From the NCBI GenBank assembly GCA_039930465.1, contig JBDTTU010000079.1, positions 1-20,333 on the forward strand: 20,333 bases of DNA, in the 5' to 3' direction. Position numbers and translations under genes: made by a program. The DNA comes from LMDS01 sp039930465 (GTDB lineage Bacteria > Pseudomonadota > Gammaproteobacteria > Burkholderiales > Burkholderiaceae_C). This document shows, one piece after another, positions 7,595 to 15,305 of this stretch (within the stretch, counting starts at the first letter, position 1; the number at the start of each line of letters is the position of its first letter). A model generated the notes under the pieces. It was not told the origin of the DNA, searched no databases, and saw only the letters and a list, made by a program, of their open reading frames with translations.

Positions 7595-8982
7595 TTCAGG
7601 GCCTCTTGCATCAATGCCTCGATCTCGGTGGCGGCCACCGGCACGCCGCGGCTGATCAGCTCGCAGCCCGCGGTGGTAACGACGGCGTCGTCTTCGATGC
7701 GGATGCCGATGTTCCAGAAGTGCTCGGGCACACCGGGTGCAGGCCGCACATAGATGCCGGGCTCGATGGTGACCACCATGCCGGGTTCGAGCTTGCGCGA
7801 AGGTGGCATCACGATGCGCTTTCCCATGCCGTCGGCTTGATCGACGGCCGGCTCGTCGGCCGCGAGGTAGTCGCCCTCGTCGTGCACATCGCGGCCCAGC
7901 CAGTGGCCTGTGCCGTGCATGTAGAACTGGCGGTAGGCGGCGGATTCGATCACCGCGTCGAGGTCGCCGACCTTGTTGCGGTCCAGCAGCCCGGTATCGA
8001 GCATGCCTTGCGCGAGCACGCGCACCGCGGCATGGTGGGCGTCGCGCTGGCGCGCGCCGGGGCGGGTGGCGGCGACGGCCGCGTCTTGCGATGCGGCGAC
8101 GATGTCGTAGAGCGTGCGCTGCGCCGCCGTGAAGCGGCCGTCGGCCGGGAAGGTGCGGGTGATGTCGCTGGCATAACCGTCGAGCTCGCAGCCGGCGTCG
8201 ATCAGGCACAGCTCGCCGGCCCGCAGCTCGGTGCTGCCGGCCGCGTAGTGCAGGATGCAGGCGTTCGCACCGGCCGCCACGATCGACGGGTAGGCGGGGC
8301 TCTGTGCGCCGTGGCGCCGGAACTCGTGCAGCAACTCGGCCTCGATCTCGTACTCGCGCACGCTGCCTTGTGGCGCCGCGCGGAAGCGCTGGCCGCAAAA
8401 GCGCATGGCACGGGCGTGCGCACCGGCGCTGATTCGGGCGGCGCCGCGCATCAGGTCGAGTTCAACGGTGCTCTTGCGCAAGCGCATCTCGGCCAGCAGC
8501 GGGCCGAGGTCGCGCTGCGTCGCCGGCCCGTGCACGCCGCGGCGCGCGCGTGAACGCAAGCTGCCGAGCCAGCCGTCGACCTGCGCCTGCAGCGCGGCGT
8601 GCACGCCGTAGGGAAACCAGACCGTCTCGTGGCCGGCCAGCAGGTCGGGCATCACGGTGTCGAGTGCGGCGACGTCGAAAGCGCGGGACACCCCGAGCGC
8701 GGCTGGCGCGGCGGCCGGGCCGAGGCGCAGGCCGTCCCAGATCTCGAGGGCAGGGTCTTTTTCGCGGCACAGCAGCGTGGCTTCGCCGCTGGCGTCGAGC
8801 AGCAGCCAGGCGCCGGGTTCGTCGAAGCCGGTCAGGTAATGGAACGAGCTGTCGTGCCGGAACGGGTGGTCGTTGTCGCTGTTGCGCTGGCGCTCGGTGG
8901 CGGTCGGCACGATGGCCATGCCACCGCCGGCTGCGCGAAGGGCTTGCGCGAGGCTGGCGCGTCGGTCTTGGAATGCGGACAT
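7591..8982 (-). CDS. pepP: Xaa-Pro aminopeptidase (aminopeptidase P)
   Basis: This 463-residue protein is close to the 441 of E. coli PepP. It removes an N-terminal residue that precedes proline in peptides, using a dinuclear metal centre. An N-terminal aminopeptidase-P domain (about 1-135, with FRHDSSFHYLTGF) precedes the pita-bread catalytic domain. All five metal ligands are visible: D262, D273, H360, E407 and E430. The accessory histidines of HGTGHWLGRDVH (H356, H367) are also present. ATG at 8982 is chosen over GTG at 9006 because family members begin close to this point. A 102-nt gap separates it from the upstream yqjK-like gene, and its stop overlaps the start of the GGDEF gene. It is a cytoplasmic housekeeping enzyme. 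Confidence 0.95.
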   Translation of the reverse strand: MSAFQDRRASLAQALRAAGGGMAIVPTATERQRNSDNDHPFRHDSSFHYLTGFDEPGAWLLLDASGEATLLCREKDPALEIWDGLRLGPAAAPAALGVSRAFDVAALDTVMPDLLAGHETVWFPYGVHAALQAQVDGWLGSLRSRARRGVHGPATQRDLGPLLAEMRLRKSTVELDLMRGAARISAGAHARAMRFCGQRFRAAPQGSVREYEIEAELLHEFRRHGAQSPAYPSIVAAGANACILHYAAGSTELRAGELCLIDAGCELDGYASDITRTFPADGRFTAAQRTLYDIVAASQDAAVAATRPGARQRDAHHAAVRVLAQGMLDTGLLDRNKVGDLDAVIESAAYRQFYMHGTGHWLGRDVHDEGDYLAADEPAVDQADGMGKRIVMPPSRKLEPGMVVTIEPGIYVRPAPGVPEHFWNIGIRIEDDAVVTTAGCELISRGVPVAATEIEALMQEALN

Positions 8983-9084
8983 CTCGCCACTGTAGCCCTG
9001 CAGCACGGCGGCCGGCCCCGGGCGCCGTGCCGCTTTGTGTGTTCCTGTTCGTTTGGCCCCACAGCGGGCGAGAACGAATCGGCG

Positions 9085-9465
9085 CTATCGGCGAGCGGCG
9101 TGGCGTTCGCTGCGACCCCGGCCTTGCACGACCCGCCATCCCAGCCAGGCCGCGGCACCGATCAGGCCGAGACGGGTGACCCTTCGCCACGCGCCGCTGC
9201 GGCCGCGCAGCACCGCTGCGCCGGCGCCGAAAAGTGCGCCCACGAGCCGGTAGCGGCTCAGCAGCGCGCGCGCGATGCCAAGCCAGCCGGCAACGTTGCC
9301 AGCGCCCGCGCCAAAGAGCGGCGCGCCCGGGCCGCCGCCGAGCACGTCGCGCAGCAGCCGTGTCCAGCTGGCGGCTTCACCCACACGGGCGACGTCTCGC
9401 CGCAGCTCGACGCGCTCGTGCGCAATGCGTGCGAGCAGCACCTGCTTGCGGGCGTGGTGGTCCAT
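9085..9465 (-). CDS. Small YqjK-like protein following yqjD and yqjE
   Basis: This predicted 126-residue basic protein begins MDHHARKQVLLARIAHERVE at ATG 9465, 4 nt after the stop of the yqjE-like gene. The N-terminal third is a charged helix. The middle is Gly/Ala-rich (about 42-58), and the C-terminal part has hydrophobic stretches (about 56-80 and 96-108) around RR-rich patches, suggesting weak membrane association. E. coli has the order yqjD, yqjE, yqjK, and YqjK is a short basic protein, so position and composition suggest the same role; sequence similarity alone is not convincing. An open frame extends upstream to 9525 but inside the preceding gene. The function is unknown. Confidence 0.68.
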   Translation of the reverse strand: MDHHARKQVLLARIAHERVELRRDVARVGEAASWTRLLRDVLGGGPGAPLFGAGAGNVAGWLGIARALLSRYRLVGALFGAGAAVLRGRSGAWRRVTRLGLIGAAAWLGWRVVQGRGRSERHAARR

Positions 9466-9469
9466 GGGG

Positions 9470-9871
9470 TCAGGCCCTTTCGGCGGGGCTGCGAGGCGGC
9501 GCTTCGCCGCGCAGCAGCGCGGCATCGATGCGCAGTTCGGCCAGCGTGTCGGCCAGCAGGGGCGGACTGTGGCGCAGGCGCTCGCGCAACCACCACAGCA
9601 GGCCGCCGCCGGCGATGAAATAGGCGAGCGCGAGCCAGCCCAGCACGGCGTGGCCGAGCGTCGGCCACAGCGCGATCACCAACCAGACCGACAAGGCCGC
9701 GACCGCACCGCCGAGCAACAGCACTGCAACAAAACTCGCGATGATCGTCAGCACGAGCCGCGCGCCGGCTTCGCCGATCTCGATGCTGGCGAGCTCGAGC
9801 CGGTTCTGCAGCATGCCGAACACGTTGGCGCCGAAGCGGCCCAGCGCGTCCAGCAGGCCCGGCTTGCTCAT
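9470..9871 (-). CDS. yqjE: YqjE-like phage-holin-family membrane protein
   Basis: This 133-residue protein has an amphipathic N-terminal helix with the ELASIEIGEAG-type segment characteristic of the YqjE/phage holin 3_6 family. Two adjacent transmembrane helices follow at about 39-61 and 72-95, and then a polar C-terminal tail rich in Arg, Glu and Ala. ATG 9871 lies 10 nt after the stop of the yqjD-like gene. The holin name is historical; these chromosomal proteins are inner-membrane proteins found beside YqjD. No lysis genes or other phage genes are present here, so a lysis role is not supported. Confidence 0.82.
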   Translation of the reverse strand: MSKPGLLDALGRFGANVFGMLQNRLELASIEIGEAGARLVLTIIASFVAVLLLGGAVAALSVWLVIALWPTLGHAVLGWLALAYFIAGGGLLWWLRERLRHSPPLLADTLAELRIDAALLRGEAPPRSPAERA

Positions 9872-9881
9872 GACGCGCGCA

Positions 9882-10196
9882 TCAACGCCGCGAGATCAGC
9901 AGCCCGACGACAACACCGAGGCTCGCCGCAGCGAGGATCGACCGCCAGGGGTGGTCGTGCACATAGTCGTCGGTGGCGTGGACGGCGGCCTTGCCCTTTT
10001 CGAGGGCCGCGTCTTGTGCGTCATGCAGGCGCTCGCGCAGCGCCTTGAGCTGCTCGAGTGCACGACCGCGCAGCTCGGCGGCTTTCTCGCCAGTGGCGTT
10101 GGCAGCTTGCGTGAGCATCTCTTCGGCACCGCTGATGGCCTTGTCGACGTCGGCGGCGGCAGCCTCTGCGGCGGTGGTGGCGGATTTGGCGTTCAT
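9882..10196 (-). CDS. yqjD: YqjD/ElaB-type DUF883 protein
   Basis: This is a 104-residue protein. The N-terminal 75 residues form a long Ala/Glu/Lys-rich helix or coiled coil. The conserved DUF883 end follows: YVHDHPWRSI, a single transmembrane helix (about residues 82-100) and a terminal Arg pair. E. coli YqjD and ElaB are inner-membrane anchored through this C-terminal helix and associate with ribosomes in stationary phase (family knowledge). The start at 10196 is supported by AAGGAG 5 nt upstream. It is the first gene of the yqjD-yqjE-yqjK-like run, after a 58-nt gap from murU. Confidence 0.88.
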   Translation of the reverse strand: MNAKSATTAAEAAAADVDKAISGAEEMLTQAANATGEKAAELRGRALEQLKALRERLHDAQDAALEKGKAAVHATDDYVHDHPWRSILAAASLGVVVGLLISRR

Positions 10197-10201
10197 GAAA
10201 A

Positions 10202-10207
10202 CTCCTT
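10202..10207 (-). promoter_or_regulatory. yqjD: Ribosome binding site of the yqjD-like gene
   Basis: On the minus strand AAGGAG lies 5 nt before the ATG at 10196. It fixes the start and suggests efficient independent initiation after murU. Confidence 0.7.
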
Positions 10208-10254
10208 GGTTCGTTGGCGTCCGCGGGTGGACAGGCAGATTCGACCCGAGGTCA

Positions 10255-10962
10255 TCATAAGTCGCTGTTGAGCGAGTGCAACTGCGCTGGTGTGCCCACG
10301 TTCGCCCAAGGGCCGCGGTACACCTCGGCACTGATGCGCCGCTCGCGCATACCTTCGAACAGCAGCGGCCCGAGCGCGACCCGCGTGCCCGGCACGATGT
10401 GCGAGCACAGCGTGGCGCGGCACACGGCCAGGTTGGCGTAGGTCCAGCGCCGGCCGTCGGGGCCGAGCGAGTCGGCCAGGCCCAGGCCGTCGGCATCGAG
10501 GCCGAAGTCGCCGTCCGGGTGAAACACCGGGTTGGGCACGAGCCACAGGTGCGCGAGGTGGCTGCCGTTCTCGAAGCGATCGGCGGCGGCCGCGTCGATG
10601 CGAAATTCGGGCGCGAAGATGTCGCCCGAGATCAGCCAGAAACAGTCGTCGGGGTGGTTCACCAGCAGCGGCAAGGCCTTGGCGATGCCGCCTGCGGTTT
10701 CGAGTGCGCCGCCGTGGTCGCGGCCTTCCATCGAGTAGGTGATGCGCAGGCCCCAGCGCGAGCCGTCGCCGAGCGCCTGTTCGATGCGCTCTTCCAGCCA
10801 CGCAGTGTTGATGACGACCTCGTTCACGCCGCCCGTTGCGAGCGCTTCGAGGTGCCATTCGATCAGCGGCTTGCCGCGCACCGCGAGCAGCGGCTTGGGT
10901 GTGTGGTCGGTCAGCGGCCGCATGCGTTCGCCGCGGCCGGCGGCGAGGATCATTGCTTTCAT
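10255..10962 (-). CDS. murU: MurU-type nucleotidyltransferase (N-acetylmuramate 1-phosphate uridylyltransferase)
   Basis: This 235-residue protein is a single nucleotidyltransferase domain. The nucleotide-binding signature LAAGRGERMRPLT...PKPLL is at residues 6-26. Downstream are GGALETAGGI (about 84-93) and the metal-binding SGDIF (about 111-115). MurU joins UTP and N-acetylmuramate 1-phosphate to give UDP-MurNAc, a step of the peptidoglycan recycling route that bypasses de novo MurA/MurB synthesis (known from Pseudomonas). Its usual partner kinase AmgK is not adjacent: upstream lies a hemerythrin-like gene and downstream the yqj trio. The length and the GRDHGGALETAGG segment fit MurU better than glucose-1-phosphate transferases, but a related sugar-nucleotide enzyme cannot be excluded. 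Confidence 0.83.
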   Translation of the reverse strand: MKAMILAAGRGERMRPLTDHTPKPLLAVRGKPLIEWHLEALATGGVNEVVINTAWLEERIEQALGDGSRWGLRITYSMEGRDHGGALETAGGIAKALPLLVNHPDDCFWLISGDIFAPEFRIDAAAADRFENGSHLAHLWLVPNPVFHPDGDFGLDADGLGLADSLGPDGRRWTYANLAVCRATLCSHIVPGTRVALGPLLFEGMRERRISAEVYRGPWANVGTPAQLHSLNSDL

Positions 10963-10999
10963 CGGCCCGCAGTCTATGCGCGCTGCGGCGAGGCGGCCA

Positions 11000-11587
11000 T
11001 CAGCTCAACGCCGGCCCCAGCCCGATCGGTGCGGGCGCGGTCATGACGATCTTGCTGAACAGCGGCCGGTAGTCGTCGGCCGGCGTGTGGCCGGTCAGCG
11101 GGTCGCGGTTCGACAGGAAGGCGGCGTCGAGGCGTGCCCAGTCGTCGGCACTCAGTGTGCGCTCGGCGAGGGGCAGGATCTCGCTCTCTTCGAGTTCCAT
11201 GTGGGCGAGGTAGAAGTCGATGTAGCGTGCGACCGACTGTTCGAAGGCGGCGCGGCGTGGCTGGCCGAGCACCTCGAACGCCAGCAGGTCGTGCTCAAGC
11301 GCGCGAATCGCCTTCTCGCCGTGCACGTGATCGAACTCCAGCTTGTCGAGCGTGGTGGCGGCCTCGGGGCAACACGCGCGCACCATCGGGAACAGCAGCT
11401 CGCTCTCTTTCGTGTGGTGCAGGCGCTCGGGAAATTCGTCGACGTAGAACAGCATGGCGCGCAGCACGCTGAAGTCGGGCAGCTGGTCTTTGCGGCGGTA
11501 TTCGGCCAGCAGCAGCGAGAGCGAGCGCAGCATGGCGGCGAGGGCGTTGTGTTCTTCGCGGATGATGGTCAGGGCAGGGTGTTGCAT
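11000..11587 (-). CDS. Hemerythrin-like domain protein
   Basis: This 195-residue, all-helical protein has the hemerythrin ligand pattern: H13, H57/H58 with E61 (HHxxxE), H87, and H129 with E133/E134 (HMELEESE). Such proteins hold a non-haem di-iron centre that binds oxygen or reacts with oxygen or nitrogen species; the ligand here is not determined. It matches the single-domain bacterial form, with a short extra C-terminal tail. The ATG at 11587 is supported by a GGAGA-type site 6 nt upstream (11594-11598 on the minus strand). The long open frame that continues upstream overlaps speD in another frame and is not used. It follows speD by 68 nt and precedes murU by 37 nt on the same strand. Confidence 0.87.
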   Translation of the reverse strand: MQHPALTIIREEHNALAAMLRSLSLLLAEYRRKDQLPDFSVLRAMLFYVDEFPERLHHTKESELLFPMVRACCPEAATTLDKLEFDHVHGEKAIRALEHDLLAFEVLGQPRRAAFEQSVARYIDFYLAHMELEESEILPLAERTLSADDWARLDAAFLSNRDPLTGHTPADDYRPLFSKIVMTAPAPIGLGPALS

Positions 11588-11655
11588 GCGCGGTCTCCGG
11601 CGTGGGTGCTGGTGCCAAGCGTCGCATCCTGGACCGCGCCGGTGCTTGCGCCAGA

Positions 11656-12054
11656 TCAAGCCGGAAGCACGTCCCGCCCGCGTTGCATCGCGTGCTGCTC
11701 GACCTGCTGCGGCTCGAACGCCGCGAGCAGCGCGCCCAGCAGCGTATGTGCCTTCGCCGAGTTGTCGCTGCCGAGGTTGCACACGTACACATCGAGCGTG
11801 ACCGCCGCGATCTCGGGCCAGGTGTGCACCGCCAGGTGCGACTCGGCGAGCAGCACCACGCCGGTGACGCCGACCGGTACATCTGCGCCGGCGCCAGGGG
11901 GCGGCGTGAAGCGGTGGAACAGTTCGCCCACCGCCGCCAGGCCGGCGAGACGCACGGCGCCGAGGCAGGCTTCGCGCAGCACGGCGGGGTCGAGCATCAC
12001 GCCGCGCCCGGCGGGGCAGCCGCGCAGGTCGGCGGTGAGGTGCAATCCTTGCAT
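11656..12054 (-). CDS. speD: S-adenosylmethionine decarboxylase proenzyme
   Basis: This 132-residue prokaryotic-type SpeD makes decarboxylated S-adenosylmethionine, the aminopropyl donor for spermidine synthesis. The proenzyme cleaves itself before S72 (LLAES at 68-72), which becomes the pyruvoyl cofactor. The family's proton-donor histidine and catalytic cysteine are present at H77 (HTWPE) and C92 (DVYVC). The S-to-H and S-to-C spacings of 5 and 20 match the Thermotoga enzyme. It is divergent from tkt across a 97-nt region and followed by the hemerythrin gene. No classical cytosolic speE is in the window; the only aminopropyltransferase here is the membrane type at 2685-4256. Confidence 0.93.
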   Translation of the reverse strand: MQGLHLTADLRGCPAGRGVMLDPAVLREACLGAVRLAGLAAVGELFHRFTPPPGAGADVPVGVTGVVLLAESHLAVHTWPEIAAVTLDVYVCNLGSDNSAKAHTLLGALLAAFEPQQVEQHAMQRGRDVLPA

Positions 12055-12112
12055 GCGGCGAATTATCCAGCCCGCCCCGAGAGGCCGAATCCGGCACCGC
12101 AGGGTCGGCCCC

Positions 12113-12118
12113 TAAAAT
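12113..12118 (+). promoter_or_regulatory. tkt: Candidate -10 element for tkt
   Basis: TAAAAT lies 33 nt before the tkt ATG in the 97-nt divergent region between speD and tkt. No good -35 hexamer is found at the usual 16-18 nt spacing, so this is only a suggestion. On the other strand GATAAT (12067-12062) lies just 7 nt before the speD ATG. Confidence 0.3.
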
Positions 12119-12151
12119 GGCGCTCCCGCCCACCCCGAACTCTGCACCCGC

Positions 12152-14185
12152 ATGGCCACGACCTCCACCCTTTCACAGGGTCAATCGACCCTTATGGCCA
12201 ACGCGATCCGCGCGCTGGCGATGGACGCCGTGCAGCAGGCCAACTCGGGCCACCCCGGTGCGCCGATGGGCATGGCCGAGATGGCGGTGGCCTTGTGGGG
12301 CCAGCACCTGCAGCACAACCCAGGCCACCCGCAGTGGGCCAACCGCGATCGTTTCGTGCTCTCGAACGGCCACGCGTCGATGATCCTGTACGCGCTGCTG
12401 CACCTGACGGGTTACGACCTGCCGATGAGCGAGCTGCGCAACTTCCGCCAGCTGCACAGCAAGACGCCGGGGCACCCCGAGCACGGCCTGACGCCGGGCG
12501 TGGAAACCACCACCGGCCCGCTCGGCCAGGGCATCGCCAACGCGGTTGGCATGGCGCTCTCGGAGAAGCTGCTCGCGAAAGAATTCAACCGTGACGGTCA
12601 TGCGATCGTCGATCACCACACCTACGTGTTCCTCGGCGACGGCTGCCTTATGGAAGCCATCAGCCACGAAGCCTGCGCGCTGGCCGGCGCGTGGAAACTC
12701 TCGAAGCTGATCGCGCTCTATGACGACAACGGCATCTCGATCGACGGCAAGGTCGAGCCCTGGTTCATCGACGACACACCCAAGCGCTTCGAGGCCTATG
12801 GCTGGCACGTGATCCGCGGCATCGACGGGCATGACGCAGCGGCGGTTTCTGCGGCCATCACGGCCGCGAAGGGCCTGAGCAAACCCACCCTGATCTGCTG
12901 CAAGACCACCATCGGCAAGGGTTCGCCGAACCGCGCCGGCACGGCCAAGGCGCACGGTGAAGCGCTCGGCGCTGAAGAGATCAAGCTCACCCGCGAAGCG
13001 CTCGGCTGGGCCAGCGAGCCCTTCGTGATCCCCGAGCTGGCCTACACGCTCTGGGACGCACGCGAAAACGGCCTGGCCGCCGAAACACGCTGGGTCATGG
13101 CCTTCGAGGCCTACGGCAAGGCCCACCCCGAACTCGCGCTCGAATTCGCCCGCCGCATGGATGGCGAGCTGACCAAGGGCTGGGCGCAAACGGCGGTTGA
13201 CGCCGCCGTCGCTGCGCACACCAAGGCCGAGACCGTGGCCAGCCGCAAGGCCAGCCAGCTCGCGCTCGAAGCCTTCACGAAGGCGCTGCCCGAGCTGCTT
13301 GGCGGCAGTGCCGACCTGACCGGATCGAACCTCACCAACACCAGCAGCACGCCGCCGTTCCGCCTTGAAGCCGACGGCAGCAGCAATGGCGGCCGCCACA
13401 TCAACTACGGCGTGCGCGAGTTCGGCATGGCGGCCATCATGAACGGCGTGGCGCTGCACGGCGGGCTGGTTCCCTACGGCGGCACCTTCCTCACCTTCAG
13501 CGACTACAGCCGCAACGCGATCCGCATGGCCGCGCTGATGAAACTGCGCGTGATCCACGTCTTCACGCACGACAGCATCGGCCTGGGCGAAGACGGCCCG
13601 ACGCACCAGAGCATCGAACACGCCGCGTCGCTGCGGCTGATTCCGGGGCTCGATGTCTGGCGCCCCTGCGACACCGCTGAAACCGTGGTGGCGTGGGCTT
13701 GCGCGATCGAGAGCAAGAGCCGCCCGAGCGCGCTGCTGTTGTCGCGCCAGAACCTGCCCTACGCGCCGAAGTCGTCGCTCGACGAAATCTCAAAGGGCGC
13801 CTACGTGCTGGCCGAGCCGAGCGAAGTGGGGCTGAAGAAGAAGGCGCAGGCCGTGATCATCGCGACCGGCTCCGAAGTGCAGCTGGCGCTGCACGCGCAG
13901 CAGCAGCTCGGCAAGAGCGGCATCGCGGTGCGCGTGGTCTCAATGCCGTCGACCAACGTGTTCGACCGCCAGCCGGCCGCCTACAAGAACAGCGTGCTGC
14001 CCAAGGGTGTGCCGCGCATCGCGGTCGAGATGGGCGTGACCGACGGCTGGTGGAAATACGGTTGCGCCGCCGTCGTCGGCATCGACACCTACGGCGAGTC
14101 GGCGCCCGCGCCGGCTTTGTTCAAGCACTTCGGCTTCACGGCAGACAACGTGGTGGCCACGGTGCGCAAGGTTTTGTCAAAGTAA
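12152..14185 (+). CDS. tkt: Transketolase
   Basis: This 677-residue protein has the full family length. It transfers two-carbon units between ketose and aldose phosphates using thiamine diphosphate, in the pentose phosphate pathway and, where present, the Calvin cycle. Visible landmarks are NSGHPGAPMG near residue 31, HGLTPGVETTTGPLGQG (about 111-127), the thiamine-binding GDG at 162-164 with a following DDN, and the pyrimidine-domain glutamate E423 in VREFGM. EDGPTHQSIEH and the C-terminal domain follow. The ATG at 12152 has no clear Shine-Dalgarno sequence, but the first residues match the family start. gap follows after 14 nt, so the two are probably one transcript. Whether this copy serves a Calvin cycle cannot be told: no Rubisco or other cbb gene is in view. 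Confidence 0.97.
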   Translation: MATTSTLSQGQSTLMANAIRALAMDAVQQANSGHPGAPMGMAEMAVALWGQHLQHNPGHPQWANRDRFVLSNGHASMILYALLHLTGYDLPMSELRNFRQLHSKTPGHPEHGLTPGVETTTGPLGQGIANAVGMALSEKLLAKEFNRDGHAIVDHHTYVFLGDGCLMEAISHEACALAGAWKLSKLIALYDDNGISIDGKVEPWFIDDTPKRFEAYGWHVIRGIDGHDAAAVSAAITAAKGLSKPTLICCKTTIGKGSPNRAGTAKAHGEALGAEEIKLTREALGWASEPFVIPELAYTLWDARENGLAAETRWVMAFEAYGKAHPELALEFARRMDGELTKGWAQTAVDAAVAAHTKAETVASRKASQLALEAFTKALPELLGGSADLTGSNLTNTSSTPPFRLEADGSSNGGRHINYGVREFGMAAIMNGVALHGGLVPYGGTFLTFSDYSRNAIRMAALMKLRVIHVFTHDSIGLGEDGPTHQSIEHAASLRLIPGLDVWRPCDTAETVVAWACAIESKSRPSALLLSRQNLPYAPKSSLDEISKGAYVLAEPSEVGLKKKAQAVIIATGSEVQLALHAQQQLGKSGIAVRVVSMPSTNVFDRQPAAYKNSVLPKGVPRIAVEMGVTDGWWKYGCAAVVGIDTYGESAPAPALFKHFGFTADNVVATVRKVLSK

Positions 14186-14187
14186 AC

Positions 14188-14193
14188 AGGAGA
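14188..14193 (+). promoter_or_regulatory. gap: Ribosome binding site of gap
   Basis: AGGAGA lies 6 nt before the ATG at 14200 and just after the tkt stop. It fixes the gap start against longer in-frame readings inside tkt. Confidence 0.75.
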
Positions 14194-14199
14194 GTTCAC

Positions 14200-15198
14200 A
14201 TGACCATCAAGATCGGCATCAACGGCTTCGGCCGCATCGGGCGCATGGTGTTCCGCGCCGCTGTGCAGAACTTCGGCGAGATCGAAGTCGTCGGCATCAA
14301 CGACCTGCTCGAACCCGAGTACCTGGCCTACATGCTGCAGTACGACTCGGTGCACGGCCGCTTCAAGGGCGCGATCGCAGTCGATGGCAACACGCTGATC
14401 GTCAACGGCAAGAAGATCCGCCTGACGCAAGAGCGCGACCCGGGCAACCTGAAGTGGAACGAGGTCGGCGCCGACATCGTGATCGAAGCGACCGGCCTGT
14501 TCCTGACCAAGGAAACCGGGCAGAAGCACATCGACGCGGGCGCGAAGAAAGTGATCATGTCGGCGCCGTCGAAAGACGACACGCCGATGTTCGTGTTCGG
14601 CGTGAACGACAAGAGCTACAAGGGCGAGGCGATCATCTCGAACGCTTCTTGCACCACCAACTGCCTGGCGCCCGTGGCCAAGGTGCTGCACGACAAGTGG
14701 GGCATCAAGCGCGGCCTGATGACGACCGTACACGCCACCACCGCCACGCAGAAGACGGTTGACGGCCCGAGCAACAAAGACTGGCGCGGCGGCCGCGGCA
14801 TCCTCGAAAATATCATTCCGTCGAGCACCGGCGCGGCCAAGGCCGTGGGCGTGGTGATCCCGTCGCTGAACAAGAAGCTGACCGGCATGTCGTTCCGCGT
14901 GCCGACCTCCGACGTGTCGGTGGTCGACCTCGTTGTCGAGCTCGAGCGCGAAGCCAGCTACAAGGAGATCTGCGCCGAAATGAAGGCGCAGTCGGAAGGC
15001 GCGCTGAAGGGTGTGCTCGGCTACACCGAAGACAAGGTTGTGTCGACCGATTTCCGCGGCGAGTCGATGACCTCGGTGTTCGACGCCGAAGCCGGCATCG
15101 CGCTCGACAGCACGTTCGTGAAGGTGGTGTCCTGGTACGACAACGAGTGGGGCTACTCGAACAAGGTGCTCGAAATGGTGCGCGTGGTCGCGAAGTAA
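14200..15198 (+). CDS. gap: Glyceraldehyde-3-phosphate dehydrogenase
   Basis: This 332-residue protein has the typical length. It oxidises glyceraldehyde 3-phosphate to 1,3-bisphosphoglycerate with NAD in glycolysis and works in reverse in gluconeogenesis. The NAD-binding INGFGRIGR starts near residue 6. An aspartate follows in the GINDL loop, which favours NAD over NADP. The active-site cysteine is C151 in SCTTNC and its partner is H178 in HATTATQ. The C-terminal SWYDNEWGYS signature is complete. A good ribosome site precedes it, tkt lies 14 nt upstream, and a strong terminator begins 17 nt downstream, so the transcript ends here rather than continuing into pgk. Confidence 0.97.
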   Translation: MTIKIGINGFGRIGRMVFRAAVQNFGEIEVVGINDLLEPEYLAYMLQYDSVHGRFKGAIAVDGNTLIVNGKKIRLTQERDPGNLKWNEVGADIVIEATGLFLTKETGQKHIDAGAKKVIMSAPSKDDTPMFVFGVNDKSYKGEAIISNASCTTNCLAPVAKVLHDKWGIKRGLMTTVHATTATQKTVDGPSNKDWRGGRGILENIIPSSTGAAKAVGVVIPSLNKKLTGMSFRVPTSDVSVVDLVVELEREASYKEICAEMKAQSEGALKGVLGYTEDKVVSTDFRGESMTSVFDAEAGIALDSTFVKVVSWYDNEWGYSNKVLEMVRVVAK

Positions 15199-15215
15199 AC
15201 GGCTCCCGCCTTCCC

Positions 15216-15251
15216 CACAAAGCCCGCCCCCGAGCGGGCTTTGTGCTTCTT
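15216..15251 (+). terminator. Intrinsic terminator after gap
   Basis: A perfect 12-bp inverted repeat (15216-15227 and 15234-15245) encloses a 6-nt loop and is followed by CTTCTT. It lies 17 nt after the gap stop. The stem starts with an A-rich arm and ends in a T-rich stretch, as in rho-independent terminators; the uridine tract is short but partly supplied by the stem. Confidence 0.85.
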
Positions 15252-15252
15252 G

Positions 15253-15280
15253 CGCGGTTTACATCCGCGTACAACCGCGT
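15253..15280 (+). repeat. Short direct and inverted repeats upstream of the S8 protease
   Basis: Two adjacent 10-nt copies differ at one base (ACATCCGCGT at 15261-15270 and ACAACCGCGT at 15271-15280). In addition CGCGGTT (15253-15259) is the reverse complement of AACCGCG (15273-15279). The repeats are one helical turn apart and lie about 80 nt before the protease ATG. They could be an operator; no regulator can be named. Confidence 0.35.
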
Positions 15281-15305
15281 GCATGGCAGCGGTATTCCTC
15301 TGCGC

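Noticed and set aside
7595..8398. Upstream extension of the GGDEF reading frame into pepP
   Set aside because: The extension is Arg/Pro-rich noise overlapping conserved pepP residues; the sensor domain begins right after the TTG at 7594.
9003..9030. 8-bp GC-rich inverted repeat with a 12-nt loop between the yqjK-like gene and pepP
   Set aside because: No T-run on either side, and short GC palindromes are common at this base composition; not called as a terminator.
9470..9871. Phage remnant suggested by the holin-family name
   Set aside because: The yqjD-yqjE-yqjK order is a normal chromosomal arrangement and no other phage gene is present.
11588..12133. Extended hemerythrin reading frame through speD
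   Set aside because: It overlaps speD in another frame; SpeD residues are fully conserved and the hemerythrin fold starts at ATG 11587 with its own ribosome site.
12173..13621. 482-codon minus-strand open frame opposite tkt
   Set aside because: Fully inside transketolase, whose motifs are unmistakable on the plus strand.
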